Shown here one piece after another: positions 7,689-16,089 of a stretch of 29,643 nt of DNA. The stretch's first letter is position 1, and each line of letters opens with the position of its first letter. A model generated the notes under the pieces. The model worked only from the letters and a program-made list of their open reading frames with translations, was not told where the DNA came from and did no database searches. This DNA comes from RGIG3009 sp045596745 (GTDB lineage Bacteria; Bacillota; Clostridia; Oscillospirales; Acutalibacteraceae): assembly GCA_045596745.1 (NCBI GenBank), contig JAZODA010000068.1:1-29643 (forward strand), given 5' to 3'. Both the position numbers and the translations under genes were made by a program.

Positions 7689-8335
7689 AAAAGACATCCG
7701 TACCCATTCTGTCCTTGCTGTCGGCGTTTTGGGATACATTTCTCCCGCAAAACGTCGTGTTGGTTCAGGCGATGGGATTGTGTCCCATTCTGGCAATCGG
7801 TTATAATCTGAAATATGGTATAGCACTGGCGGTTTGTACCATACTTGTATTGGTACCCGCTAACGTGCTGTTGTCGCTGTTTGGCGAAAAGATGCCGTTG
7901 TGGTTGCGTTTGCCGGTGTATGTTGTGTTTACCGGCGTGCTTCTGCTTGTTGCGGCGTTTGTACTGCACCAGTATGTGTCGGCGGATATCTATGCGGTGC
8001 TGTATCTGTTCTTACCGCTGATGGCGGTGAACTCGCTCTTTACGGTGCGCGCATCCGGCGCACACGCGTCCACGATACATCCGCTGTTGGCATTGGCGGA
8101 ATCGCTCGGTTCGGCGCTGGGCTTTGCTCTGGTGCTTTGCGTGGCATCGGGTCTGCGTGAAATTGCGATTTACGGCACGCTCTGGGATGTGCCGTTGGGC
8201 ATTTCCACGCATTTCCCCGAAGCGCAACATCCGTTTATTGGCTATGTGCTGCTTGGCTTTATGGCGGCGGCACTGCAGTGGATGCGCCAGCGTATTCGAC
8301 GCGCGTCCTCCGGGAAGGAGGCGGTGGCTCCGTGA
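7685..8335 (+). CDS. RnfE-like membrane subunit
   Basis: A 216-residue integral membrane protein of the RnfA/RnfE (NqrD/NqrE) family with about six TM segments. The first half-motif VLVQAMGLCPILAIG keeps the cluster cysteine (C33). The second, normally VNC, reads AVNSLFTVRASG, with S117 in place of cysteine. In Rnf and Nqr the two paralogous subunits supply four cysteines to one intramembrane 2Fe-2S cluster; only one of the four survives in this gene pair. The ATG at 7685 was chosen over an in-frame ATG at 7664 because it overlaps the rnfD stop (ATGA) and follows AAGGGGG. The stop overlaps the rnfA GTG. Confidence 0.88.
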   Translation: MKKTSVPILSLLSAFWDTFLPQNVVLVQAMGLCPILAIGYNLKYGIALAVCTILVLVPANVLLSLFGEKMPLWLRLPVYVVFTGVLLLVAAFVLHQYVSADIYAVLYLFLPLMAVNSLFTVRASGAHASTIHPLLALAESLGSALGFALVLCVASGLREIAIYGTLWDVPLGISTHFPEAQHPFIGYVLLGFMAAALQWMRQRIRRASSGKEAVAP

Positions 8336-8928
8336 GTGCTTTGGGTACAATGCTGCTGTATCTTCTGATTACGGCAACCATGCAGAATCTGGTGCTGACC
8401 GCGGGCTTCGGTTCGTCCTCGCTGACGCGTATGTTGCGGCGTCCTCGCTATCGCCGTGAGTATACCCGTTTACTGATGGTGTTTACCGTTGCCACCACGG
8501 CACTGTTTTTCCCGATTGATATGCTGCTGCCGTACGAGTGGCAGTTCCGTATGCTGCGTCCGCTGATTGTTATGGTGCTGGCGGCACTGCTGTACGTCGG
8601 TACGGTGCTGACGGCGGTGCGCCGCTATCCGGCGTGGTATCGTCGGGTACGCCGCCTGTTACCGCTGGCGGTGTTTAACAACATCGTTATCGGTTCGGCA
8701 CTGGTTACTAACTATCAGTTGTCGGTGTCGTTTTTCCCGGCAATCGGTATTGCCGCCGGTTCGGCACTGGGCTTTACACTGCTGTCGGCTATCAGCGCAG
8801 AAGCGCTGGAGCGTATGGACAATCCCGATACCCCCGCCGCATTCCGTGGCTTACCCGGCACGCTTGTGTATATGGGCCTGCTGGCGTTGGCACTGATGGG
8901 TTTTGATTCGGTTTTGAATCTAATCTAA
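8332..8928 (+). CDS. RnfA-like membrane subunit lacking both cluster cysteines
   Basis: A 198-residue membrane protein, the paralogue and expected partner of the RnfE-like protein. The typical first motif (NFVLSRFLGICPF in RnfA) corresponds to NLVLTAGFGSSSL, with S29 at the cysteine. The second (TTNCAVLG) corresponds to VFNNIVIG, with N117 at the cysteine. The helix after it (GSALGFTLLSAIS) is well conserved in character. The GTG start at 8332 overlaps the rnfE stop and follows AAGGAGG (8315-8321). Canonical operons continue with rnfB; here a YitT-like gene follows. Confidence 0.82.
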   Translation: MSALGTMLLYLLITATMQNLVLTAGFGSSSLTRMLRRPRYRREYTRLLMVFTVATTALFFPIDMLLPYEWQFRMLRPLIVMVLAALLYVGTVLTAVRRYPAWYRRVRRLLPLAVFNNIVIGSALVTNYQLSVSFFPAIGIAAGSALGFTLLSAISAEALERMDNPDTPAAFRGLPGTLVYMGLLALALMGFDSVLNLI

Positions 8929-8950
8929 AAGAGGAGTAACACGAGAGTAT

Positions 8951-9634
8951 ATGAAGCAACGGTCCTGCTACAGAGAAATATCCTACGTCGTCGCCATTCT
9001 GACGATGGCGTTTGGTGCTGCGCTGATGGAGCACGCCGATTTCGGGCTTTCGATGGTGATTGCACCGGCGTACTTGCTACATCGGGCGGTAGAACCGATG
9101 TTGAGTTGGTTTTCGTTTGGCGTTGCGGAAATCGTGTTCCAGGCAACACTGCTGTTGCTGCTGTGTTTGGTTTTGCGGCGCTTCCGCTTTTCGTTTTTGT
9201 TCTCCTTTGTCACATCGGTTATTTACGGCTTCTGTCTGGACAACGCCATTCTGTTGCTGGATGCGCTGCCCGATACGCTGATAGCACGGCTTTTGATGTA
9301 TGTCGGCGGTATGCTCAGCACCTCGGCGGGTGTGGCGTTTTTCTGCCGCACGTATCTGGCACCGGAGGTGTATGAGCTGTTTGTGGATCAGCTGTCCCGA
9401 CGCTATAAGCGTCCGTTTCACAAAATCAAAACGTGGTACGACTGTGCCAGCTGTCTTGTCAGTGTGGTGATGGCGTTTACGCTGTTCGGCTTTGGCGAGT
9501 TTGTGGGTATTGGTTGGGGCACGGTGCTGTGTGCGCTTGTCAATGGCTCAATCATCGGTTGGTTCGAGCGAATGTATGACCGATTGTGGGTGTTCAAGGA
9601 CGCTTTTCCGAAGCTTCGCCGCATTATGCCGTAA
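8951..9634 (+). CDS. YczE/YitT-like integral membrane protein (DUF6198 type)
   Basis: A 227-residue membrane protein with about five hydrophobic helices. It follows the YczE/YitT pattern: a first helix ending in GAALMEHADFGLSMV, a TYLAPEVYELFVDQ segment, a loop reading KIKTWYDCASCLVSV, and a final helix with GIGWGTVLCALVNGSIIGW. The family's role is not well defined; transport or membrane regulation has been suggested. It lies 22 bp after the RnfA-like gene, before the shared terminator, so it belongs to the same transcription unit. GAGGAG lies 14 nt before the ATG, farther than usual, so the start is slightly uncertain. Confidence 0.75.
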   Translation: MKQRSCYREISYVVAILTMAFGAALMEHADFGLSMVIAPAYLLHRAVEPMLSWFSFGVAEIVFQATLLLLLCLVLRRFRFSFLFSFVTSVIYGFCLDNAILLLDALPDTLIARLLMYVGGMLSTSAGVAFFCRTYLAPEVYELFVDQLSRRYKRPFHKIKTWYDCASCLVSVVMAFTLFGFGEFVGIGWGTVLCALVNGSIIGWFERMYDRLWVFKDAFPKLRRIMP

Positions 9635-9650
9635 TCATCTGAAAAAAGTA

Positions 9651-9690
9651 AAGCGTTTCCGCAGTTTTGCGGGAACGCTTTTTTGTTTTC
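9651..9690 (+). terminator. Terminator of the rnf-like operon
   Basis: A 12-bp stem AAGCGTTTCCGC (9651-9662) / GCGGGAACGCTT (9669-9680) with a 6-nt loop and one G-T pair is followed by TTTTGTTTT. A strong intrinsic terminator. Confidence 0.9.
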
Positions 9691-9702
9691 GTATTGCGTT
9701 TT

Positions 9703-9730
9703 TTGTCGGAATATGGTAAATTGGTACTAT
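9703..9730 (+). promoter_or_regulatory. Promoter for the VWA operon
   Basis: TTGTCG (9703-9708) and TACTAT (9725-9730) are 16 bp apart, and TGG directly before the -10 makes it an extended -10 as at the tsaE promoter. It is 31 bp before the start codon at 9762. Confidence 0.55.
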
Positions 9731-9761
9731 ATGTAAACGCATTTTTCGTTGGGGTGATAAA

Positions 9762-12700
9762 ATGAGTATACAACTTCAAATCGCGATACCGGCGTTCGTA
9801 TGCTTCGCAGCGCTGGTAGCCATTGCGGTGTGGCGAAAGTACTTCAAGCTTGAGACTTTCGTTATGGGCATTTTTACGCTGGGTATCGGTATTGCGATGC
9901 TGGCGATGCACATCGGGCAGGCGGTGGATACCGACGCTCGTCGTCAAACGAGGGAGGAGGATACCCGCATCAGTCTGGCGGTGGCAGAGCAGTATATGCT
10001 TGCCGCCGAATACGACGAAGCGATGCTGGTGTTGACCGATTTGCAGGCGACCGATCCCAATAACAACGAAGTTCGCACAGCGGTAGCGCGGTGCTCGTTG
10101 CTTAGCGGAAACTATGCGGCCGCGGTGCAGATGTATGAGATGGTTGAGGGCGTCGGTGCCGAGGAAAAAGCAGCGGCAACGGCTCTGTACGATGTGGGAC
10201 AGAACAGCAACAACTCGCTGATTACCTATCTGAAGGGTGAAGGTGTCGACCCCGGCAAGTACAATTTGAAAGCTACCGAAGTGAAGGTCGGCGATTACGA
10301 AGCGACGAAAGCACTGGTGCTGGAAGCTATCGGCAATCATCTGGACGAATACGAAGAAAACGAAAGCTATGACGTGGTGGAAGCGGCAGAAGCAGCTGCG
10401 AAAATCACAGCGGCGTTTAAGCGCTACACCGGCTCGAGTATTACCAACGTGGCCGAGGAAGACCTTGCGCTTGCAGAGGATATGGAAGCAGTGCTGGAGG
10501 AAGCGCCGGAACTGCAGCGTAACCCCCATCTGCGCATTGCGCGTATGAAAGCCTTTGTGCTGACCGGTGACTATGAAAAAATCGCCGAGACCGCCAACCG
10601 CGATGTAAGCACGCAGGAACTGATTGTGCTGGCAGAACTGTATACCAACGGACTGGTTGACCCCGACGATTTTTCCGAAGCGTATACTGACGTTACCGAG
10701 CGCAGCGACGAGATTGTGGAGCAGTGCGGCGAAATTCTGGAGAGTATCGGCGATTCGCTGCCGGATTATCAGCGCGAAAAGTACGAAGAAAAGATTGAGC
10801 GCTTGCAGCAGCAGATGGAAGATCCGGTTGAGTTTACGCTGCGCAAGGATTTGACCGATGCGGCGAAGGATGGCGCTCTTGCGCTGCGCAGTAAGAGCTA
10901 TCTGGCACTTTCCAAAATCGAGAAGTACAACGGCAACGATGACGCGGCCAACGGCTATCTGGCGGATGCGCTGGGTACGGCAGGTGAGAGTAACGACGAA
11001 AACTATCGCGTGCCGATGAATCAGTTGGCGGGTATCGTACAGGATACGGTGGACTCCGAAGAAATCAAGAAGGTTGCCGAGTATGTCGACCAGGCGCTGG
11101 ATCATTCGCTGCCGCTCGGCGTGGAGGCGAACCAGATTGTGGTGCCCGAAACGGAGGCAGGCGATTCCGAAGAGCCTGCCGAGAGCGAGCGTGAAGAGTT
11201 CAGCGGCTTTATGGGTGACTCCATTTGCACCAAGACGGCTGTGGTAAACATTGGCAGCATCAGCAAGGATGAATTCCCCAAGGTGGTTGCCCGTGTGCAG
11301 GTGCAGTCCGATGAATGGAAAACGATTGAAGAACTGCGCGAACATATCAAGGTGTATGACTGCGGTGCGGAAATCACCGATTTCGAACTGACCAAGATTG
11401 AGTATCAGAAATCCCGCATTGTTCTGCTGTGTGACGTTTCCGGCAGTATGGCGGGCAGTGTCAAAGACCTGAAGAATGCGATTACTTCGTTTGCCGAAAA
11501 GATGACCGATGGCGAAGAGGTGTCGGTTATCGGCTTCGACAGCGACATCGTGTTCATTAAGGATTTCTCGGGCGATCCCGAGGTTGTCAAGACTTATGCG
11601 GACAGTATCAGCGCGCTGGGTGGTACCGCAATTTACAGTGCGCTTATCAAAACCATTGAGCAGTTCCCGGAAAATGTCAGTTACAACAACATCATTATCA
11701 CCATGACCGACGGTCAGGACGGCAAAAAGGGTACGGAAGCGGAACTGCACAACACGCTGGGTGCGAACGCGGCGATGAAGGCTATCACTGTGTACACGCT
11801 GGGTCTCGGCAGTGGCGTGGAAACGGAATATCTCAAGGAGATGGCTTCTTGCGGTAACGGTAGCTTCCTGTATGTGGATTCGCAGGAAAAACTGGAGACG
11901 TTCTACAACTTCATCCACGGTCAGCTTGCCAACCAGTATCTGCTGACCTATACCGCAAAGAACACCACCAAGAACGAGCGCCGTCTGGAAATTACGATGG
12001 ATGGCGAGCTTGGCAGCGCGTCCAAGACCTATTACCTGGTGGATAAGATTTACACCGACGAAGGTTCGGAGTCGTACGATGCGTACGTGCCGCAGGATGC
12101 AGAACTGACGGTTCACGGCTTGTCGGCGAAGTTTATGTACAAGTCGTCCGAGGATCAGACAATCCTCCTGCGCGGCAGCGGCTTTGATGAGGGCGACCCC
12201 ATCACGGTGCGCTTGCTCGGTAACGTTAACTACCCGTTGACGACGAAGTTTATCGATGCCAACACCTATGAAGTGGTGATTCCGTCCATCATCGGAACCG
12301 GTTCGTATGACCTGGATGTGGCGGTGCGCGGCGAAAACTTTGTGCTTGAGGACGAATTCAGTGTGGCGATTCAGACCACAAAGAAACAATTCCCCTTTGG
12401 TTCGTACAATTTCACCGCGCTGAGTTCGTATGTGAACGAAAGAGGAGAAACGGTGCTTTCCGGCAACGTTACGCTCAACGGTTGGCTGCACTTCAAGGGC
12501 GATGTTACAATTGACCCCGGATATGAGGGTTCCGGCCGCGCCTGGATTACGGACAACAGCGGCAGCTATATTGAGTATTCGACGGCAGCTTCGATGGGCC
12601 TTGCCAAAAAGCTGGCAGAGGAAGGAATGCCTATCCCGCTGTTGCCGCTCGGTAAATTTTCGGTTTGTTCGGATCTGTACACTCCCGGTGAATACGAAGA

Positions 12701-13859
12701 TTTCCCGACGTACCCGGTATCGGCGCACATCGCGCTGGATATGGATTTGTTCGAGGTAGAGACCGGTGAGGTCACGCTGTATCCCGATATGATTCGCATT
12801 ACGGCGCTGGATTTCGATTACGGCTTCTCGCTGAAGGATCAGCTGCTTCGCGGTCTGAAGATGACCGATTTCGAAGTGGAGGTCACGGCGGATATTATGC
12901 TTACCGCCACGCAGGTCGGTTTTGTCGGTTCTGCGAAGTACTCGAGCAACGATAACGCGCCCGGGTTCACCTTTATTTCGCTCCCGTTGACCATTGAGGG
13001 TGCGGAAGTGAAGATTGACACCTTGGAAAACACGTTGAATTTGGAAGGCACCGTTAAGTTCAAAGCACTCGGTAAAAGTTCGGGTGGATTGACCCTCGGT
13101 GTCGGTGTCAAGAACTTCAAGCTGGATTCTATCAAGTTGCAGGCACTCGGCTCGAATTTGCCGATTATCACGACGCCCATTCCGATTTCGATGTCGAATT
13201 TCGGCTTTGCGCTCGAGAATCTTAGCACGAAAGCGCCGGATGACGGAATGCTGGAATGGCTGCTCACGCGGAAAATCAGCTTTCTGTTCAGCGTGGACGT
13301 CGCCAGCCTTAACACGTATGCTCCCGATATTGCCAAGCTGATTGACGATGAGGAATCGGTGGCGCTGGCAAAACTTGACAACTGTAATTTGTCGCTGGAA
13401 CTTGCTGAGTTCCGCTTGTCGTTCGATGCGGACATTGTGTTCTGTAACATCATTGACGTTGGCAAGTGCAGTGTCAAGCTCGGCAAGTTCGACTACACGA
13501 ATGCGCTCATCGGTTATTACAATGAAACGCAGTACGGCCTGCAGATTGCGGTTACACGTAATCTCATAGATTGGGACACCGATAACCTGACAATGAAGTT
13601 GACCGGTACCACCGAACTGACGCTGGGTTACCCCTATACCGGCCTTTGGTTTAACGGTTCGGCAGACTTCGACGTGAAGTATTGGATTTTCAAGACCGGC
13701 TTTGATGTTTCGGGCGATGCGCTGATTGGTTGCTACAAGAACTCCACCGATAACTTCCAGTTCTCGGTGATTGTTCGCGGACAAGGCCCGCGCGGCGGGT
13801 ATACCGGTTTCCATTTGCATATTACCAAAGCACGCGGCTTGTGCATTGATACGTACTGA
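9762..13859 (+). CDS. Giant membrane-anchored VWA protein with TPR-like and beta-repeat regions
   Basis: A 1365-residue protein. Two N-terminal TM helices (about 5-23 and 34-52) are joined by the basic loop WRKYFK; by the positive-inside rule the remainder is extracellular. Residues about 65-480 are acidic, helical and TPR-like. A von Willebrand A domain (about 550-720) has a complete MIDAS: D558-S560-S562 in DVSGSM, T622 in GGTAIYSAL, and D650 in MTDGQDG. An IPT/Ig-like stretch follows (about 770-870), then about 490 residues of beta-strand-rich sequence of no family I recognise. There is no sortase signal or C-terminal TM. An intact MIDAS implies metal-dependent ligand binding. The start follows GGGGTGAT. 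It heads a three-gene operon with the next gene 17 bp downstream. Confidence 0.85.
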   Translation: MSIQLQIAIPAFVCFAALVAIAVWRKYFKLETFVMGIFTLGIGIAMLAMHIGQAVDTDARRQTREEDTRISLAVAEQYMLAAEYDEAMLVLTDLQATDPNNNEVRTAVARCSLLSGNYAAAVQMYEMVEGVGAEEKAAATALYDVGQNSNNSLITYLKGEGVDPGKYNLKATEVKVGDYEATKALVLEAIGNHLDEYEENESYDVVEAAEAAAKITAAFKRYTGSSITNVAEEDLALAEDMEAVLEEAPELQRNPHLRIARMKAFVLTGDYEKIAETANRDVSTQELIVLAELYTNGLVDPDDFSEAYTDVTERSDEIVEQCGEILESIGDSLPDYQREKYEEKIERLQQQMEDPVEFTLRKDLTDAAKDGALALRSKSYLALSKIEKYNGNDDAANGYLADALGTAGESNDENYRVPMNQLAGIVQDTVDSEEIKKVAEYVDQALDHSLPLGVEANQIVVPETEAGDSEEPAESEREEFSGFMGDSICTKTAVVNIGSISKDEFPKVVARVQVQSDEWKTIEELREHIKVYDCGAEITDFELTKIEYQKSRIVLLCDVSGSMAGSVKDLKNAITSFAEKMTDGEEVSVIGFDSDIVFIKDFSGDPEVVKTYADSISALGGTAIYSALIKTIEQFPENVSYNNIIITMTDGQDGKKGTEAELHNTLGANAAMKAITVYTLGLGSGVETEYLKEMASCGNGSFLYVDSQEKLETFYNFIHGQLANQYLLTYTAKNTTKNERRLEITMDGELGSASKTYYLVDKIYTDEGSESYDAYVPQDAELTVHGLSAKFMYKSSEDQTILLRGSGFDEGDPITVRLLGNVNYPLTTKFIDANTYEVVIPSIIGTGSYDLDVAVRGENFVLEDEFSVAIQTTKKQFPFGSYNFTALSSYVNERGETVLSGNVTLNGWLHFKGDVTIDPGYEGSGRAWITDNSGSYIEYSTAASMGLAKKLAEEGMPIPLLPLGKFSVCSDLYTPGEYEDFPTYPVSAHIALDMDLFEVETGEVTLYPDMIRITALDFDYGFSLKDQLLRGLKMTDFEVEVTADIMLTATQVGFVGSAKYSSNDNAPGFTFISLPLTIEGAEVKIDTLENTLNLEGTVKFKALGKSSGGLTLGVGVKNFKLDSIKLQALGSNLPIITTPIPISMSNFGFALENLSTKAPDDGMLEWLLTRKISFLFSVDVASLNTYAPDIAKLIDDEESVALAKLDNCNLSLELAEFRLSFDADIVFCNIIDVGKCSVKLGKFDYTNALIGYYNETQYGLQIAVTRNLIDWDTDNLTMKLTGTTELTLGYPYTGLWFNGSADFDVKYWIFKTGFDVSGDALIGCYKNSTDNFQFSVIVRGQGPRGGYTGFHLHITKARGLCIDTY

Positions 13860-13876
13860 TAAGGAGGCGATGCAGC

Positions 13877-15472
13877 ATGAAAAAACAACTGATAAAAGCG
13901 GCTTGTCTGGCGCTGTTGCTTGTATTCACCGCATTGCCGATGCTTACGGTCAGTGCAGAGCTTGTGCAGGCGGATTCGGTGTATCTGGAAGAACAAAAGG
14001 ATATTGTGTTCTGGGTGGAATGGGATGTTGCACAGCCCGTTATCACCTTTATCGCGCCGAACGGCACGGTATATGACCCCACGACGGAGCGCAGCGATAC
14101 CGAGACGCTTATCAACGGTAACGCACTGTTCTACATTGTGCACGATGCACAGGCGGGTCAGTGGCGCGTCGAGTACGACAAGGGCGCGAATCAAAAGTTG
14201 GAAGTCTCTGTCCATGACTACACGGGCGGCATCTACGTGGAAAAATTCACGGTGTCTGCTCCGGATGGCGACTGGATGGATGTGTCGTTCTTGGTCAACG
14301 GCAAAGAGGGCGTTACGTTTAACTATCGCATCAGCGCGGTGGTAGAGCGCAGTGGCTCTGAAAAGGAACTCCGTAGCGGCACACACGTTACCGGCAGGGA
14401 AGAGACCACGTCGGTGCCGCTGTCGAGTCTGTCCTCTTATTCGGCGTATATGCTTAAGTTGTACGTGTGGTATGATGACGGCGGAACCGACGTGTTCGAT
14501 ATGGTGTTTTCCGATCCGTTCGCATACACCAACCCGAACGCCGACAGCAAGGTCGTGCCGTACGAAGTGATTATGATTCCGGACGAGTATCTGGTGCATG
14601 TTCGTTTCGGCGATTTGCCCTGGGGTTGCGACACCGTGCTGATCGCCTTGTTCGAGGATGATAAGACCGAACCGGTCACCTTCACCGATTACGAGGTGGA
14701 GTCGGGTCAGACGGTGGAATTGTCCTATGACCCGCGTGCGGTGACAATCGGCGTGGAGGTCACGGCGAAAGTTGAAGGTGTCAACGGCACGCCGCAGCGT
14801 ACCGACATTGTTCCCAAGAACTTGCCGATTACGTTGCCGGAGGGCGAACTGTTCAACTCGTTGGTACTGCCTGTGAAATACTCAGGCTTTACCAAGCAGA
14901 ACGTGGACATTGAGGTCAACGGCACCAAGTCCGCCGTTGTGTTTGACGGTTCGGGTCTGGTCAATGTTGATTTGGTGGATGACTGGAACCAGTTCAGCCT
15001 GTCGTACAAGGATGCGGCGGGAGTTATCTGGAAGCTGCAGCGCAAGCTGTTTGTGGACCGCATTGCCCCGACGCTGACGATGAGTCAGGCGTACGACGGC
15101 ATCTCCACCGAAGACGACAAGCTTCTCATCAGCGGCACTGCCTCCGGTTGCTACACGCTGACCATCAACGGCGCCGCCGTGAAGGTAGGGGAGAACGGTC
15201 ATTTCTCGCATACGGTCTCGCTGTCGGGCGGTGCGAACAGCATCGCGGTGGTTGCTGCCGATAAGGCAGGCAACGAGGCGCGCTATGCCGCCAAGGTGTA
15301 CTACGGTGATGCCGATGCGGCGGCAGTGGCTGTCGATAGCGACGCGCCCGGCGGTTTGTTTGAGTCGTTGACGGCACAAGGTAGCTACTGGTTCTTGCTC
15401 GGCGCGGGCGTTATTTGCTTGTTGCTGGTGGGCTATGCCCTGATTTTCTGGCGCAAGGGGGATAAACAATGA
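13877..15472 (+). CDS. Secreted beta-sandwich protein with C-terminal membrane anchor
   Basis: A 531-residue protein with a signal peptide (MKKQLIKAACLALLLVFTA..., cut near TVSA-E) and a C-terminal TM helix (about 504-525) followed by RKGDKQ, so most of it lies outside the cell. The body is beta-rich. Its last extracellular unit (about 400-475) is a bacterial Ig-like repeat with LTINGAAVKVGENGHFSHTV and ANSIAVVAADKAGNEA. The N-terminal part (about 30-110, with APNGTVYDP) also looks like a beta-sandwich. No catalytic motif was seen. The ATG follows AAGGAGG (13861-13867), and the stop overlaps the next ATG (ATGA). Coupling with the VWA gene suggests a shared surface complex; the function is unknown. 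Confidence 0.78.
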   Translation: MKKQLIKAACLALLLVFTALPMLTVSAELVQADSVYLEEQKDIVFWVEWDVAQPVITFIAPNGTVYDPTTERSDTETLINGNALFYIVHDAQAGQWRVEYDKGANQKLEVSVHDYTGGIYVEKFTVSAPDGDWMDVSFLVNGKEGVTFNYRISAVVERSGSEKELRSGTHVTGREETTSVPLSSLSSYSAYMLKLYVWYDDGGTDVFDMVFSDPFAYTNPNADSKVVPYEVIMIPDEYLVHVRFGDLPWGCDTVLIALFEDDKTEPVTFTDYEVESGQTVELSYDPRAVTIGVEVTAKVEGVNGTPQRTDIVPKNLPITLPEGELFNSLVLPVKYSGFTKQNVDIEVNGTKSAVVFDGSGLVNVDLVDDWNQFSLSYKDAAGVIWKLQRKLFVDRIAPTLTMSQAYDGISTEDDKLLISGTASGCYTLTINGAAVKVGENGHFSHTVSLSGGANSIAVVAADKAGNEARYAAKVYYGDADAAAVAVDSDAPGGLFESLTAQGSYWFLLGAGVICLLLVGYALIFWRKGDKQ

Positions 15473-15993
15473 GAGTGCTGAAATGGATTGTACGGTATGC
15501 CTTCTTCGCGTTGCTGCTCGGCGGCGCGGTGGTGTGGTGGCTGTACTGCAACGCGACCATTGCCACCCTGCAGGCGACGGTGGATTCGCCCGAATTCATC
15601 GAAACAGCGACCGAGTCGATTTCCGATGCCATTGCGATGATGGATCGTATCGAGCAGTTCCAAGACCTGCGTTTGATTGGTATCATCGGCGTGGCGGTGG
15701 TAGGTTTTCTGCTGGTACTGCTGGTGCTGTGGAACATCTTCGGCAAGCGCATTGCGGCGTGGTCCAAGGTTAAAGCAGACGGCGTGATTACCCGCATTAA
15801 GACGCCGCGTCCCGCCAAGCCGAAAGCGGTGGCAGCACCTGCGTCTGCGCCTGCACCGACGGCGCAGCCTGCGGCGGAAGCACCGACTGCGGAAGCTCCT
15901 GCTAAAAAATCGTACTTCTGTCCGTATTGCGGACACGAGCACGCCAAGCGGTCGGCCTTCTGTGCCGGCTGCGGTCAGAAACTGCCCGACTAA
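15469..15993 (+). CDS. Two-TM protein with C-terminal zinc ribbon
   Basis: A 174-residue protein with two TM helices (about 10-26 and 69-90) around a 40-residue helical outer loop, then a basic stretch and an Ala/Pro-rich linker (about 112-145). The end is a cytoplasmic zinc ribbon with C151-C154 and C165-C168 (CPYCGHEH, CAGCGQKLPD). Such ribbons usually mediate protein or nucleic-acid contact; no enzyme domain is present. The ATG overlaps the preceding stop. It is the only member of the operon with a clear cytoplasmic domain, so it could connect the surface proteins to the inside of the cell; that is inference. Confidence 0.78.
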   Translation: MRVLKWIVRYAFFALLLGGAVVWWLYCNATIATLQATVDSPEFIETATESISDAIAMMDRIEQFQDLRLIGIIGVAVVGFLLVLLVLWNIFGKRIAAWSKVKADGVITRIKTPRPAKPKAVAAPASAPAPTAQPAAEAPTAEAPAKKSYFCPYCGHEHAKRSAFCAGCGQKLPD

Positions 15994-16002
15994 ACAAAAA
16001 GC

Positions 16003-16044
16003 CCCCTGTTGTAGTTGTTATCCTACAACAGGGGTATTTTGTTT
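16003..16044 (+). terminator. Terminator of the VWA operon
   Basis: A perfect 12-bp stem CCCCTGTTGTAG (16003-16014) / CTACAACAGGGG (16023-16034) has an 8-nt loop, A's upstream and TATTTTGTTT downstream. It lies between convergent genes and might also work weakly on the minus strand for alaX. Confidence 0.9.
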
Positions 16045-16089
16045 GTTGTCCGTTTTCACCGGACTTGTTCAGATGAGGGGGCGTTTTGT

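Noticed and set aside
9624..13820. A 1398-codon open frame on the minus strand.
   Set aside because: It is antisense to the VWA gene. It has no start signal and its low-complexity composition rich in R/H/I/V/Q is typical of a mirror frame, while the plus strand has a complete VWA domain and ribosome binding site.
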